Assembly (NCBI RefSeq): GCF_000150275.1
Contig: NW_002060943.1
Span: 1,028,731 to 1,092,730, forward strand
DNA: 64,000 nucleotides
DNA from: Trichoplax adhaerens
Taxonomy: Eukaryota > Placozoa > Uniplacotomia > Trichoplacea > Trichoplacidae
Reading direction: 5' to 3'
Shown: positions 38,201-49,615 of the stretch, piece by piece
How the letters are laid out: every line of letters starts with the position of its first letter
How positions within the stretch are numbered: position 1 is the first letter of the stretch
The notes under the pieces: model-generated
Seen by the model: the letters and a program-made list of their open reading frames with translations, nothing else
What the model was told of the DNA's origin: nothing
Database searches by the model: none
Position numbers and translations under genes: made by a program

Positions 38201-41200
38201 AACATGCTAAAAAGATTGAAAAGATCAATAATGCACATGAAAAAGAAAAGCAAGAACGACTCAAGAAAATACGTAAAGAACTTAGCGATATAAGAATACG
38301 CCGTAAGAAGGAACTACAACAGCGTCATCGCAACGAAGCTATAATAGCAGGCGTCGATGGCATTGAAACCGAAATACCAAGTGAGTCAGAAGCTGATCAT
38401 GATTTACTCTCGTTAGCTAAACAACAAGAAGAATTACTTGCCGAATTAAGACGAGCATATGCTGAAGAATTAGCTGCAGACATGGAAGCAAATAGTGCAG
38501 AGAATAGGAGAAAATTAGATGAAGAAATGGAAGCACGTATGAGAGCATTAAATGGTTCACGCAGTGGTGATATTGATGGAGCATTAAAGAATGCTACCGA
38601 TTATACAATAGCTGCCAATAATCGTAACAAGAATATGCGAGATCGCATGCAAAATCGCAAAGATAGAAGGAAAAATCGACAAAAGGGAACTATTGACATA
38701 GATGATGAAAAATTATTAGAGGGTAATAATGAAGAAGTAGAAAAAATAAAACAAATTTCCAACTTGCAAGAAGACGCTGATCGTCTTTATGAAGAAGCGG
38801 CATTAATGCAAGTTGTAGCTGAAGTTGAATACGAAGGTCAAACTGAAAATTACGAAAAAGTAGCTCAGCAAGTACTACAAGATCCAAGCTTCAATGATGT
38901 TGTAGATGATGACAAAGCTTTGATTGTCGAAGATATTATGTCAGAATTAGCAACAAAGAAACAGCAACAAGTTGACGAAGCAAATGGACACATGGAATTG
39001 ATTGAGGCCAAGAATGAATCGATCAAGAAACAGAAAGAATGTGAATTGACCGCCGAAGCAGTTAAGAAGCAGACTGAGCTATCAACTCGAGCAATGATTG
39101 AGCTTAATAATGTTGAAACTGCAACAGCTGTCAAGAAAATTACTGCTGTTAAACCTGATAAGAAAGTTATAGAAATTGAGGCAGAATTGAAAGAAAAGCA
39201 TTTAGAAGATCAAATTAAATTGCGATTGGAACACCGAGAAGAAATGGCTGAAATTGAACGTCAAGCGCAAGAGGAACAAAATAAGGCATTAGAAGAAATT
39301 GTAGAAGGAATGGCAGCTAAATTAGAAGAAGAAGATGTCGAATTCCAGAAGAAAGCAGCCGAAGCTAAGGAGAAATTAAGCGCAGAAGAATTCCAAAAAA
39401 TGCTTGATGACCATGAGAAAGAATTGGAAAGTATGCAACAAAATCAAGAGATAGAAATTGCTAAACATCGTGATCAATTGAATAGCAAATTGGAAGAACG
39501 CCGTCGACGTAAACAACAACAACTTGCAAGGAAACAGGAAATTGAAATGCAAAAGAAACTACTACAACAGCAAGCTGAAGCTGACCGATTAAATGCCGAA
39601 CGAGAAGCGAAAAAGGAGGATGCAGCATTGGCTGAGACAATTAAAGAACTTAAAAATAGCGATAACGAGAATGAAAGTAAGCGTGCTGAAAACTTAATCT
39701 ATCATGTTATGCAACAGCGTCATGCTAAAGAAACATTACAACATGAAGAACAACTCAAGAAAGAACTAGCGACTGCTTTAGCAGAAGCTCAGAATAACGT
39801 TGCGACTAAATGTCAAGATAATCGTGACAAATTAGTTGAACAACATGAACATCAATTAGCAGAATTATTGGCTCACTCAGATGGAATAAGTCCACTAGAG
39901 TTGAAATCACGTCAACGTGCTCTAGAAGGGAAGCAACAGACTCAGTTAGCTGAGTTCGATAAGGATGCTGCGACTAAAATGCAAGAGGCAGCCAAAGATG
40001 TAATGTTTAACTTGCAAATTCAACATGCTAATGCTAGATTGGCCTTGAAAACGAAGCAACTAGCTGAATTATCGAGTTCGATGCAAGAATTAGCTGGCCA
40101 GCGAGAATTAATTGCCGAGTATACTGATAGGACCAATGAAGCTACTCGTACTGCGCAACAGGATCGAGAAAAAATTATGAAAGAAATGGAAGCAAAATTA
40201 GAGAAGATTAAGGCTGAAAAAAGGAAAGCACAAGAGAAACAGCGAGCTGAATTGGCTCAACAATTGGAAGCACTACAAGATGAATTGCAACTTGAACAAA
40301 GCAAAGATGAACAATATCTAGAAGAGCAGATAGCGGAGAGAGAGAAGGTTCATGAAGAGCAACGTAAAAAGAAAGATGAACTAATGAAATCGAAGATAGA
40401 AAAGGAGGACTTGAATGAAGATGAAAAACAGAAACTCATCGAACAGCATCAGAGAGATCTTGCAGAATTGGAAATTGCACAGCAACGCGAAAGAGAAAAG
40501 AGCCGAGGTGCCTTGAAAAGAAAATTGGAAGAGCGTCGTAAGAAAAAGTATCAAGCAGCCGTTAATCAATTGGAAAAAATCACCGAAGATGATGAGGAAG
40601 CAACTGAAGAAGAGGAACGAGCACAAATTCGAGCAATACAACAAGACAATATTCAGAAACTAGAAACCACTGCTAGCAAACTTGAAACTCCCAATGCTCC
40701 AATTCATGAACCACAAACTGTTGACTTAGCTGAAGTTGTCCAGCCGGATGGCATCGTTACTGCCGATAGTCATGTACCAACAGCAGCAGCTGCTGGATTA
40801 ATTAGACCTAACGATGTTTACAACTATACTGAAAGGGACTGGATGGCTTTACTGACGGCATCCCCAGTCTTCCAACAGATCTGCCAAATTGAGAATATGC
40901 TAAGCAATGGTGGTACTTTCGGACCAGATAACAAAATATTGGGTGCAGGCTCAAGTGGTAGTTATATCGATTCTAAAGATGCTCAATGGATTTGTAAAGG
41001 AGATTTAATCCCGGTTGATATCAATCACTTAAGTCCAAGCCACTTTGTTATTTATCGATTTGGCTTGTTCGTAGTTAAAATGTTGAGACAATGCGCTAAA
41101 TTCCCTGAAGTTACTATGTTGGTTGCGTCCAACTTACCTTCGCACAAATATGATCGTAACGCCTTCCGTAATTCTTACCATTACGATAGGAAGCGCAACA

Positions 41201-42538
41201 TCTTATTTATAAGGAATGAGAGATTGGAATCAGTCGGCGATTTTATCGTTGTTATCATGCATGCTTTAGCTCATGTCAAAGTTGGAGATTTAGCTAATGA
41301 CGGCAATCCAGATTTCTTACGAGAATTTTATAAGGTTAGAAAAGTAGAAAGATCATTGATGGCATTACTGTCAATAGAATGATTAACTGTTATTTTTCTA
41401 TCGATTCTTATTAATAAAGTCGTTGATTGAGCTAGATAATTTATTACAGGAAGGCTACAAAATTTACGATAGAGCAATAATACGCGTTAGTCAACTTGTA
41501 CTATGAAAATAATTCCTTGCGTTTATTATTAAATAGGCTATGAAGGTTTGTTGTCAAGATTTCTTCTTTTCAAGATCAAAGAAGAGCGATATCTCAAGCA
41601 AATTAGTGAAATCAACTGATACCGAACCATTGCAAGCTATCTTTAGACATGCCAAGACCAATAAGCAACAGATTAATATTTTTGAAGAATTAGTTGAGAC
41701 TAAAGTAGCTGGACCGAACGAACTTGATCTCAATGAAGTAAGTATTGCTATACATTCACATATGTCGAAAATACTGTATAAAAATACTCCTCTATCTTAG
41801 TTATTAAAATGATGAATAAATGATATTACATTAATAACAGTCGATCTATACTCGTACAGACATCATTTACTGATTATAATTAAGTAAGAATATAATTCTA
41901 AAACTTTCTGAAACTCTTAACAGGGACTTGAACGACATATGGCTCGATTCCAAAAGTATATGGATACCGTAGAATTGCGTAACTATTTGTTAGCACAAAA
42001 AGCCCAGAAAGAAAGCAAATACGATCAAGAGGATACTATCGAAACTAAATTGGCCACCTTACGAGGAGAAAAGAAAGCATCCCTTCAGCCAACGTAAGTT
42101 TATTGTCGAAAAGTTTTCTTAGCATCATTTCATTTTTAGCAAATGTTTATTAAAGCGTTAGTTAAAAAAGTAATAAATCATTTTTAATCTTATTGTTACT
42201 TACATATAATGTTTAGGCCTAAAGTGCAAGCTGGTATACTTCGCGGTGGATATAAAAGCGTGAAAGATATCATGAATTCGCAAATAACTCATTTACGGGG
42301 AAAATCTGATCAATACAATGCCGAATTAGTCCAATTACTGAAAGCTGAATCAGAGTTAGCTGCAGCAATTAAGAACTTAGAGCAGAGCAGCGATGAAGAT
42401 GATTCTAGCAATAACTTACAACGAGCCAAACAGCAATACAGCACTGTGAGCATGCAAAAGCGAGAGGTATTGAATAATTTGACACAATGTGAGCAAGATA
42501 TCAGGAAGAAACAAAAGCAATGCGAGCAAGCATCCTAA
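17267..42538 (+). CDS. Giant single-pass receptor with GCC2/GCC3-type Cys-rich repeats, about 7,938 aa
   Basis: Seven exons join in frame: 17267-17342, 17943-18054, 18240-18327, 18487-41334, 41537-41737, 41924-42093 and 42217-42538 (23,817 nt). Exon 1 encodes a signal peptide (core LLGFFLLLIFLP, likely cut near TKA); an in-frame TAA lies 27 bases upstream. Residues about 40-5290 are tandem Cys-rich repeats of the CPxGYYC/CPxGTYSN type, as in Ephrin_rec_like (GCC2/GCC3) domains, with many NxT/S sites. Then come a cupredoxin-like region (about 5384-5540), a membrane helix (about 5570-5596), coiled coil, DPxTG-type repeats (about 5880-6130), a long charged coiled coil (about 6590-7500) and a globular C-terminal module. 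The big exon has two compensating frame breaks, near 36.2 and 36.95 kb. The length assumes that both are single-base errors. The surface location is secure; the function, probably adhesive or matrix-like, is unknown to me. Confidence 0.85.
18487..34090 (+). repeat. In-frame array of GCC2/GCC3-like Cys-rich modules (ectodomain)
   Basis: The translated region is a continuous series of modules with the pattern CxxCPxGxxC and CxxGTYxxxG. The first part (to about 20.75 kb) has simple units of about 45 residues. From about 20.8 kb a longer pattern of roughly 90-100 residues dominates: a GLxxPTGxCxxGYYC start, a variable S/T/P linker, CPxGxYCxxGS, then CPxGTYxNxTG and CxxCPxGYYC. I judge there are on the order of a hundred modules in all, not counted exactly. 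The final part (33.8-34.25 kb) is EGF-like, with more widely spaced Cys. Confidence 0.85.
34360..34830 (+). other. Cupredoxin-like juxtamembrane domain of the giant receptor
   Basis: Residues about 5384-5540 are poor in Cys and contain the beta-rich segments NPIVCLQLGESLLFIVSN and NTPGRYVFKAS, a pattern seen in cupredoxin folds (a strand before a TPGxYxF loop). I do not see a complete set of copper ligands, so it is probably structural. The fold call is by pattern only. Confidence 0.45.
34918..34995 (+). other. Transmembrane helix of the giant receptor
   Basis: Residues about 5570-5596 form an uninterrupted hydrophobic run with the core MLGVTLGLMFLLAVLLLVF, followed by the basic RKHGWAK stop-transfer sequence. 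It separates the Cys-rich outside from a Cys-poor, charged inside. Confidence 0.93.
35850..36590 (+). other. DPxTG-type repeat region, cytoplasmic
   Basis: Short units of about 15-22 residues recur: QDPTTGLI, HPQTGRALPI, YDPISSRLI, IDPSTNEPV, PDPNTGLPVPI, HPTTETVYPV, IDPVTRLPIPI, IDDITGEVKPL. Each places D/H-P-x-T/S-x about 15-20 residues from the next. The first frame break (about 36190-36222) falls inside this array, and units on both sides match, which argues that both frames are truly coding. Confidence 0.75.
36190..36222 (+). other. Apparent frame break 1 in the giant exon
   Basis: The reading frame that has run from 18487 ends in TGA at 36223-36225, while the +1 frame is already reading the next DPxTG unit (SMPDPNTGLPVPI). 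One surplus base in this stretch, for example in GGTGTATCGG, would explain it. GT-AG pairs that also restore frame exist (36191-36245, 55 bp; 36197-36245, 49 bp), but they would remove a good repeat unit and are shorter than the introns assigned elsewhere here. Confidence 0.7.
36903..37000 (+). other. Apparent frame break 2 in the giant exon
   Basis: The shifted frame ends in TAA at 36998-37000, and the original frame resumes with TATEFLLCSQLIDSKANIG. One missing A in the run AGGAAAATG (near 36957) would restore it. Alternatively a 68-bp GT-AG intron (36903-36970) fits phase exactly and matches the smallest introns in this window (67-70 bp), but it has a weak donor and no pyrimidine tract. 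Confidence 0.65.
37980..40720 (+). other. Long charged coiled coil, cytoplasmic
   Basis: About 900 residues very rich in Glu, Lys, Gln, Arg, Ala and Leu, with heptad-like spacing and almost no Pro, Gly or Cys. Typical stretches are EERRRRKQQQLARKQEIEMQ and EKIKAEKRKAQEKQRAELAQ. It should form an extended helix rod or dimer inside the cell. Confidence 0.85.
40830..42538 (+). other. C-terminal globular module with HALAH motif and final coiled coil
   Basis: Residues about 7541-7707 are a balanced, compact sequence (SYIDSKDAQWICKGDLIPVD, HFVIYRFGLFVVKML, NILFIRNERLESVGDF, VIMHALAHVKVGDL) unlike the coiled coils around it. The last three exons (41537-42538) add a helical tail with Glu/Lys/Gln heptads and a GILRGGYKSVKDIM segment. 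I do not recognise a named domain; HALAHVKVGD resembles the HELAHxxxGD zinc site of M48/M56-type peptidases with the catalytic Glu replaced by Ala. Confidence 0.6.
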
Positions 42539-42832
42539 AAATTCTATCGCCGCATCAAATTTAAATTTTTGATTAATGTAGTTTAGCCTATTTTAGTAGT
42601 AATTAATTATGCTATCGATGTGATATGCAGTATTATTAGGAAAAAGTAGATTAGCCAATGCAAGTAGGTACGATTGAAGTTTAGATAAAACGGATAGCCT
42701 TTAATTCTTTTAAAAGATCTGATTTTGTACTCCTAGTGAAAAAGTTGATATGGTATCAAGTAGGTTAGCCTAATTTTTGAAAACTTACTAGAAATTGACA
42801 CTGCTATGCATGTTGCATAGGAAAAGACGAAT

Positions 42833-43407
42833 AATAAATCATTTTAGTATCTTTTTTTTACGACGCATTCCTGTCACTTTTTTTATCCATAATTACTGAT
42901 ATGAAAGGCAACGAACAAGTTGCCATTAGGCGGCTTGTAATCATTTGTAGGCATTTTTTGTGATGCCCTTATTGATGCTATTCTATTTTCCCAAAAAAAT
43001 ATATTATAGACGATTAGCAAAACATGTATTTTTGTTTGGAACTTTGTTCATTTTTTTGTTGTGAAGCACCAACGTTTATTCTACTAATGGTAAAACAGTC
43101 GCCCTGTTTTTACAAACGAAGGTTTCCAAGAAACTGAAGTAGGAAATTTATTGTTTGAAAATTATTTCACAGCTTAGTTAATACTTTTTATCTGGGTTTC
43201 CAACTTATTGAGTATGGCCAAGTCCATATCAGTAGATTTTACATATTCTTACTTATTTGATATCCTATGTAAGTGCTTTATTCATTAGAGCAACATGCAC
43301 ATTTTGACCAATTGTGGCAATCTGTCACATTTCTGTATAGAATTAGCTGGTAAAAGTATTGAGGTTAAAATTAAAGTTACTGGAAATTCTAATATCAATA
43401 AAATAAA
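42833..43407 (+). promoter_or_regulatory. Candidate poly(A) signals of the giant receptor gene
   Basis: AATAAA at 42833-42838, about 295 bases after the stop codon, and overlapping AATAAA hexamers at 43397-43407. The choice between them cannot be made from sequence alone. Confidence 0.4.
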
Positions 43408-44162
43408 TTTTCAACATATTCAGTAAAGTGTATCTATCCATCTATCTATTTATCTCTTGATCCTACTATTGATTATTGGTTTCCATGCAATACGCTACAA
43501 TATACTGTAGATGATTTAGGACGATAATTAAACTGTTGTCAGTAGGAAAGGCTTTCGAGTTTACAGTTAGAAAAGAAATACTTGTATTTTACGTACCAGT
43601 ATAGGAAAGATTGAGATTGAGTAGACCATAGAACAGGTGTCTACGGAAATTACTCATCTACTGTACTCACTACTTTACTAGTATACTCAAATAGTCTAAA
43701 TGAGCAAGTACCTATAAACTAAGCAAATTATAATCAATTTCTATTTTTTTCCGTTCTAATTCTACATTATAATAGACTGCTAAGTAAAGTTAATAGCCAG
43801 AGAACGAATCCGATATAGTCGATTAAGCACATCACCGCTGAGATATACTGATTACAGCGGTTCATATTTAGAGTAGTTTATTCAGTTCATTGCCGCTAGT
43901 AATTTATAAAGAACATAGGTATAACAATGATGCTTTCGCATTGGCTACTGCTAAATTTATTCGGCTATCGCTGAAATTTACTAGGTAGTTAGATCTAATG
44001 ATATCCAGGATTACTCAATACTTTTAGAATCCATGATTATTTCAGTTCTCTTCTATTTTTCTTTGTTCATTTGTTCCAGTAAATAGAAATAATGTAGTAT
44101 TCTGCGGTAAGAGACATTTTTATAGATATTGTGCTATAATTAAAATAGATCTAAAGGCTGCC

Positions 44163-44990
44163 TCATGCTCAATGCTCTCCGCAGCATCCGAGAGTCTAGC
44201 AACAGCAATCAATAATCCAGGATCTGCAGCATGTATCTACTTATAAATGAGTTGGATAATGTATACATGTACAATATATTAATTGAACATACTTCGCAAG
44301 CATATTCTGATCATTTCTAAGAATATATTCATGGTCAATGTTCTCCATGGTATCCTATATATATATAATTATATAATTTATTATTAATATCTACAGCACG
44401 TATCTATTTATCAATGAGATCGATAATATATACCGGTACATTAGCTGATCATACATACATGTTCTAGCCATTGCTATGAACGGATTCATGCTCAATGCTC
44501 TCCATGGTATCCTATGAGTATATATAATTAATTCAATATCTACAATCTACAGTATGTGTTTACCTATCAATGAGATCGATAATATACACATGTACAGTAT
44601 ATTAATTGAACTAGCATGCATGTTCTGGTCATTCCTAAAAACCGATTCATACACAATGCTCTCTACGGTATCCTATACCCGTACATGCAATTACATAATT
44701 TATAATTAAATTAATATCTACAGCATGTATCAACATCTCTACTTATAAATGAGATCGATAATATATGTACGTATATATTAGTTGAACATATGTATATGTT
44801 CTGGTCATTCCTAAGGAGTTTCATGCACAAGACTCTCTACGGTATCCTATAACCATCTATACAATTATGTAATATGTAATTATTTCAATCTCAGTAGCAT
44901 ATACGTATCACTTATCAAAAGAATTATTTAATAATGTACACTTATATTGTGAACTTTCGTATATGCATGATCTAGCCATTCTTAAGTACG
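44163..44990. repeat. Five-unit tandem repeat, about 157-173 bp
   Basis: Units start at TCATGCTCAATGCTCTCC or variants at 44163, 44329, 44486, 44648 and 44821. Shared blocks are GGTATCCTAT, TAATATCTACAGCATGTATC, AATGAGATCGATAATATA, ATTAATTGAAC and TTCTGGTCATTCCTAA. The copies are moderately diverged. Confidence 0.88.
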
Positions 44991-47254
44991 AATTCAGCCT
45001 AAAGATACTATTAAAACACCTATAGAATTAGAATAGTACTCAGTACCAATACTGGCAGCATATAGATATAGAAAGAGTACTGTTCCAAGTTGAGAAATCT
45101 TAATGGGCAAATTGATAACTAGAGTTACAAATTCTACCGATATGTGTATTTCTTCACAAGCTAAAATTAGTTCTACGCCATGCAACTGTTAACGCTGGCA
45201 AATGTACGATTGCATCGGAAGAAAATATACTACTTATGACAATATTGCCAAATGCAAAAGTAGTTGATGCCTACTGGCAAGTACAAGATATGCTAGATTA
45301 TTGAGTGAAATAGTAATATCTTAAAACTATTCTATCTTATCTTCAATCTAATTCTCACCAAATCATTGTCTCAGTTGAGATAGAATGAAAAAAAGGCTTT
45401 TCTAGAAAGCATTGACTACTTTGACACTGCTAGGCCTATCTGGCGGAATGGTGCCCCCACTTACTACAGTATTTATCATCAGGAATCTCCACATTTACTA
45501 TTGAACCTCTTTCCCTATACTTTACAGCTTTACACGACAGAGGAATATAACGCGGAGAATTTAACCACATCGTCTAGCAAATAGACTATCGACGGATAAT
45601 ACCACGGTACAAATATAAATCAATCCTTTGTCAGGCATCAAATGAATAGGGAGGATATTATGATCATAGCATCCATCCAACAAGACTTCAATATAAATAG
45701 TATTTGTCTCAGAAGTCCCTAGTATCCATGTACAAATAGAAATAAGCTTTCGTCTGTAACTAATAGCAATTCATGATATCGAGTTCCGCATATCCATTGG
45801 CGGAAAACTCGGATAAGGTTTTATTAACTGTCTTGGTCCATTCATGCTAAGACCGATCTTTTTTACTTTGACAAAACAATAGTTAAAAATCTGGAAGAAG
45901 AAAAAAGTGCGGCAGTCTTTTGTTGTTGTTACTATAGACTCCGAAAAGACCGCAGTTGTACAGTAGTGGCATTAGTTGTAGACAACGTTTATTTGATCCA
46001 AAGTTTGTTTATTTGTTTAAAGCTACAATGGTAGCAGATTGAATTGACAGCGTTTTTCTACGCGGAAAATTCATACTGTACTACGTTCTACTATACTGTA
46101 AAGTGATGTGATCTCTCCATTACTCGTATGAAATTTTTAATTTTCTACGCTAGCTAAAATGAGAGGACAACAACACTTGGGTTTGTCACTTTCTTTGTTG
46201 GCGTGCTGCTGAAGAATAATCATTTCCTAAGTATTTCGTTCATTTCGACAGGACATAAAAGCCATTTTTAGCGTTGTTCTTACTCTGTCCTTTCCTTATA
46301 AAAATGAGACAATAGGGTCATGATTGGTTACAAAGCAGAAATCTTTATTAGTAATTTTTTTCAATTTTGACAAGCATCAAGGCGGTATAAAATGCACCAA
46401 TAAAAAAGGTAGTACAGCAAATTAAGCTGCCAATATGTACACTGATACTTTTCTCTCGTTGTAATCAACAAAGAAAAAAGCAATTTATACAGTATATCAA
46501 CATAGTAGAGCCATGGACTTCTAGAAATATACTACGGGGTATATTTCGAATAGTCCATGATAGAGTCATTAGACACGAATACCGCCAAAATTTCATCATT
46601 CTTGATCAGAGGCCATTACAACTTCAACGGCTGAAATGGTAAATGTCTAGACGTCTGCGAATACATGCATACATACGAGATCTACCTAGTGTGCCAGAGA
46701 CTTTCAATAACTTTTCTTGGAAGTTCCTAAATGCGAACTATCCTACAGTACTGTATAACAGTTGGTAGCAAACGTCAAAGTGGGCCAATATCTGAAATAT
46801 TATTACTTTAAATCTTACCAATTTGATGGCTTTGGTTTATGTCATCACATGCAAGATGTGAACCATAAACTAGACACTAGAGTTTGCAATGCTTGTATGC
46901 CGCTTATTAAGCGAGTAGTCATAACAGATTAATCGGCAAGTGAATAAAAATTTTAACAAGAATACTGAATTTAGACTCTATTAAAGTAACACATATTCAC
47001 GGCTTATGCGACTTCCGATTTCAAGTACAGTGTTATCCTCTTTATCCTATAGTTGTTTCCGCTGATGATTTAAAAATGTGTACTCGTATGATGGAGATAG
47101 TAAAGTCTTTATTACAAGTCTCTTTATAGATACGATAATGGAAATATCGCGTGGGAAATCAAAAGATCTGCGGCTTCCTAGCTCGATATCCACTGGAGTT
47201 GAGATTATAAGCAATTTATTATAACATAGGCTACATAGGTATCTATCTATTTTC

Positions 47255-47905
47255 GGCATGCAAAATACAAGAATAACATCATAACATGACACTTGGCCAT
47301 TGCTCTCGCTTAGAAATATATATAAATATGCATACGAGAAGTCAAAGATGAGCTTCCAAGCTAATGTACTTTGCAAGGAAATAGGCATTGTAGATTCTCT
47401 TCATAGAGACTAATGTGATATCAAATGATCCCGAAATGATTTATACCATAAACTAGGATTACCTTTCCATATATAAATTACAAGAATAGTATCATAAAAT
47501 GATACTTGACCATTATTCTCGCTTAAAAATATGTAGAAATGCATACGATAAGTCAAGATGAGCATCCATGGTTATCGAGCTAATATACTTTATAAGGAAA
47601 TAGCCATTGTAGATCCTCTTTTTCGAGACTAATACGGTGTCCAATGATCGGGAAATAATTTACACCATAGACTAGGAAAACCTTTCGACACACAAAATAC
47701 AAGAATAACATCATAAAATGACACTTAGTCATTACTCTCGCTTAGAAGCATGTACTGTATAACTGCATACGATAAGTCGAAGATGAGCATCCATTGTTAA
47801 CTAGTTAATGTACACTTACTAAATACTTTACTAGGAAATAACCTTTGTAGATCCTTTTTACAGTGAATAATACAATATCAAATGATGCCGAAGCGATAGC
47901 AGAAT
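47255..47905. repeat. Three-unit tandem repeat, about 213-219 bp
   Basis: ACAAGAATARYATCATAAMATG begins units at 47267, 47480 and 47699. Each also has TCTCGCTTA(G/A)AA, GCATACGA(G/T)AAGTC, AAGATGAGC(A/T)TCC, AAGGAAATAG or AGGAAATAA, CATTGTAGAT and a TCAAATGATC-like block. No coding content. Confidence 0.88.
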
Positions 47906-48755
47906 AAATCAATGGAGATTTATTGTCAAAAGATGGAATACTACTGCACGTCCATGCATAAATAGGATCATCTATAAGAGCAGAACTCATTATTCACCAT
48001 AGTCAATATACCACATGAATTAGCCAAGCTATTCATTGCAGCATGCAGCTGTATACTCTATTTGCTGAATGGAAAGATCACGCGGAAATCTAGGAACAAA
48101 GTCGGCGAAATGTTTGCTGGTTAATTAAAATTTTGTTTATTTATTTATCTGATCTAGAAGCATACAAATGCATATCACAAATGAAATATATAGTTCACGG
48201 TCTACAAATCAGTCTATTCTAAAACCAGAGACATGATAAGATATCATTCCATACTTTAACGTGCCATGATGTAAATTCATCTGCTATGTCGATACTAATT
48301 CATCCTGTAAATTAAAAACAACCGGCTAGTGGCCCTTCGATCTTTATACAAATAATCTTAGCCCTAAGACTTTCTATACTTTATTCGATAGTATAAAATT
48401 GTAGAAAGTTTCTGATGATACCTATGAGAAGAATATAATTCTATGTTATTCGATAGATTAGATTAACTGTCAAGTGTTCCTTGCTTTAGCAAGCATACAT
48501 TGAATTTATAAATAATGAATACATAATTAATCAGAGAAATCTATATTTTCTTTTATCATTGATTTCATCCACGGAAGTACGATAGATACGTATGGGCTAC
48601 TTATAAATTCAATCGCTGTCTACTGACCTTTTCAACTGCAGAAACCAATTTTCTATGCCTTTTTTTAATTAAATCGTTAATAGAGATGCAGCGATATTGG
48701 CAGCTATAGTGACTAGAAATACGAGTAGGGATTTTCTTTATCTCTTTTGCCCGTC

Positions 48756-49615
48756 GATGCCGCTAATCTTATTGAATGATCGATATACTCTGGCAATCCA
48801 GACATTATCAACCTTTATCTAGAAGCTAAGTTACAACTAGTTCTTTGCTCTATCACACATGCATACCAATCCTCGCCAGTGGTCAGAATACTTTAGTAAC
48901 CGAGACTTAATCTACATCGAGTTATAATGTAAACTTATCCTTGCCCTTTCTCACATATAAATCGATGCAGGTAATCCTCATCAACGATCACGATGCTCTA
49001 ACAATCCAGATTTAATCAACCACTGGCTATAATCTAAAATTACTACTAGTTCTATGTCTTATTTCTCATGCATACTAGTCTTCGCTAGTGATTAACCGAC
49101 TCTAGCAATTCAGACATTATCTATGCATATCTAGTTATAATCTAAAGCTATCCTTGCCTATCGATGCCACTAATCTTCATCAACGATTGGTATACTCTAG
49201 TAATCCAAACCTTATCAACCTCTTGCTATAATCTAAAATGATAACTAGTTTATGTGTTCCCATTACTTATACACACCAATCTTTACCAGTGATCAGTCTA
49301 CTCTGGCAATGCAAAATTGATCAACCTTGTACCATAAAGTAAAATTAAAACTATCTCTTTGCCTTTATGACTCCTGCATACCAATCTCCACCAGTAATGA
49401 GTCTATTCTAGCAATCTCGACTTTATCTATCTGGAGTTATAATATAAAACTATCATTGCCCTATTTCTCTTTGCCTATCGATGGCGTTCATCTTCATCAA
49501 CGCTCAGATACCCTAGCAATACAGACTTTATTAATTTCTTGCTATAATCTAAAATTACAACTGACGCTTTGAACTATTTCTCCTGCCTATCCATACCGCT
49601 AGTATCAATCTTTAA
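48756..49615. repeat. Four-unit tandem repeat, about 200 bp, one unit expanded
   Basis: Units start at GATGC or GATGG followed by a TAATCTTCATCAACGAT-like block, at 48756, 48964, 49163 and 49480. Common blocks are CTCTAGCAATCCAGACTT, TTGCTATAATCTAAAATTAC, AACTAGTTCT and CATACCAATC. The third unit is 317 bp because an internal sub-block is itself repeated. Confidence 0.85.

Larger units (their letters stand above)
18487..41334 (+). other. Single coding exon of 22,848 bp
   Basis: The acceptor TTTTTTCAG precedes 18487 and the donor AAG|GTTAGA follows 41334. Between them I find no convincing intron except, possibly, at the two frame breaks. The exon length is 7,616 codons exactly, so both ends agree in frame. 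It would be among the longest coding exons in animals; the exon could shrink if the frame breaks prove to be small introns. Confidence 0.75.

Noticed and set aside
37237-41382. An independent 1,381-residue coiled-coil gene starting at an ATG at 37237
   Set aside because: The same frame is open upstream to about 36.95 kb with coding character, and the apparent stop at 41380 is bypassed by a donor at 41335 leading to three further in-phase exons.
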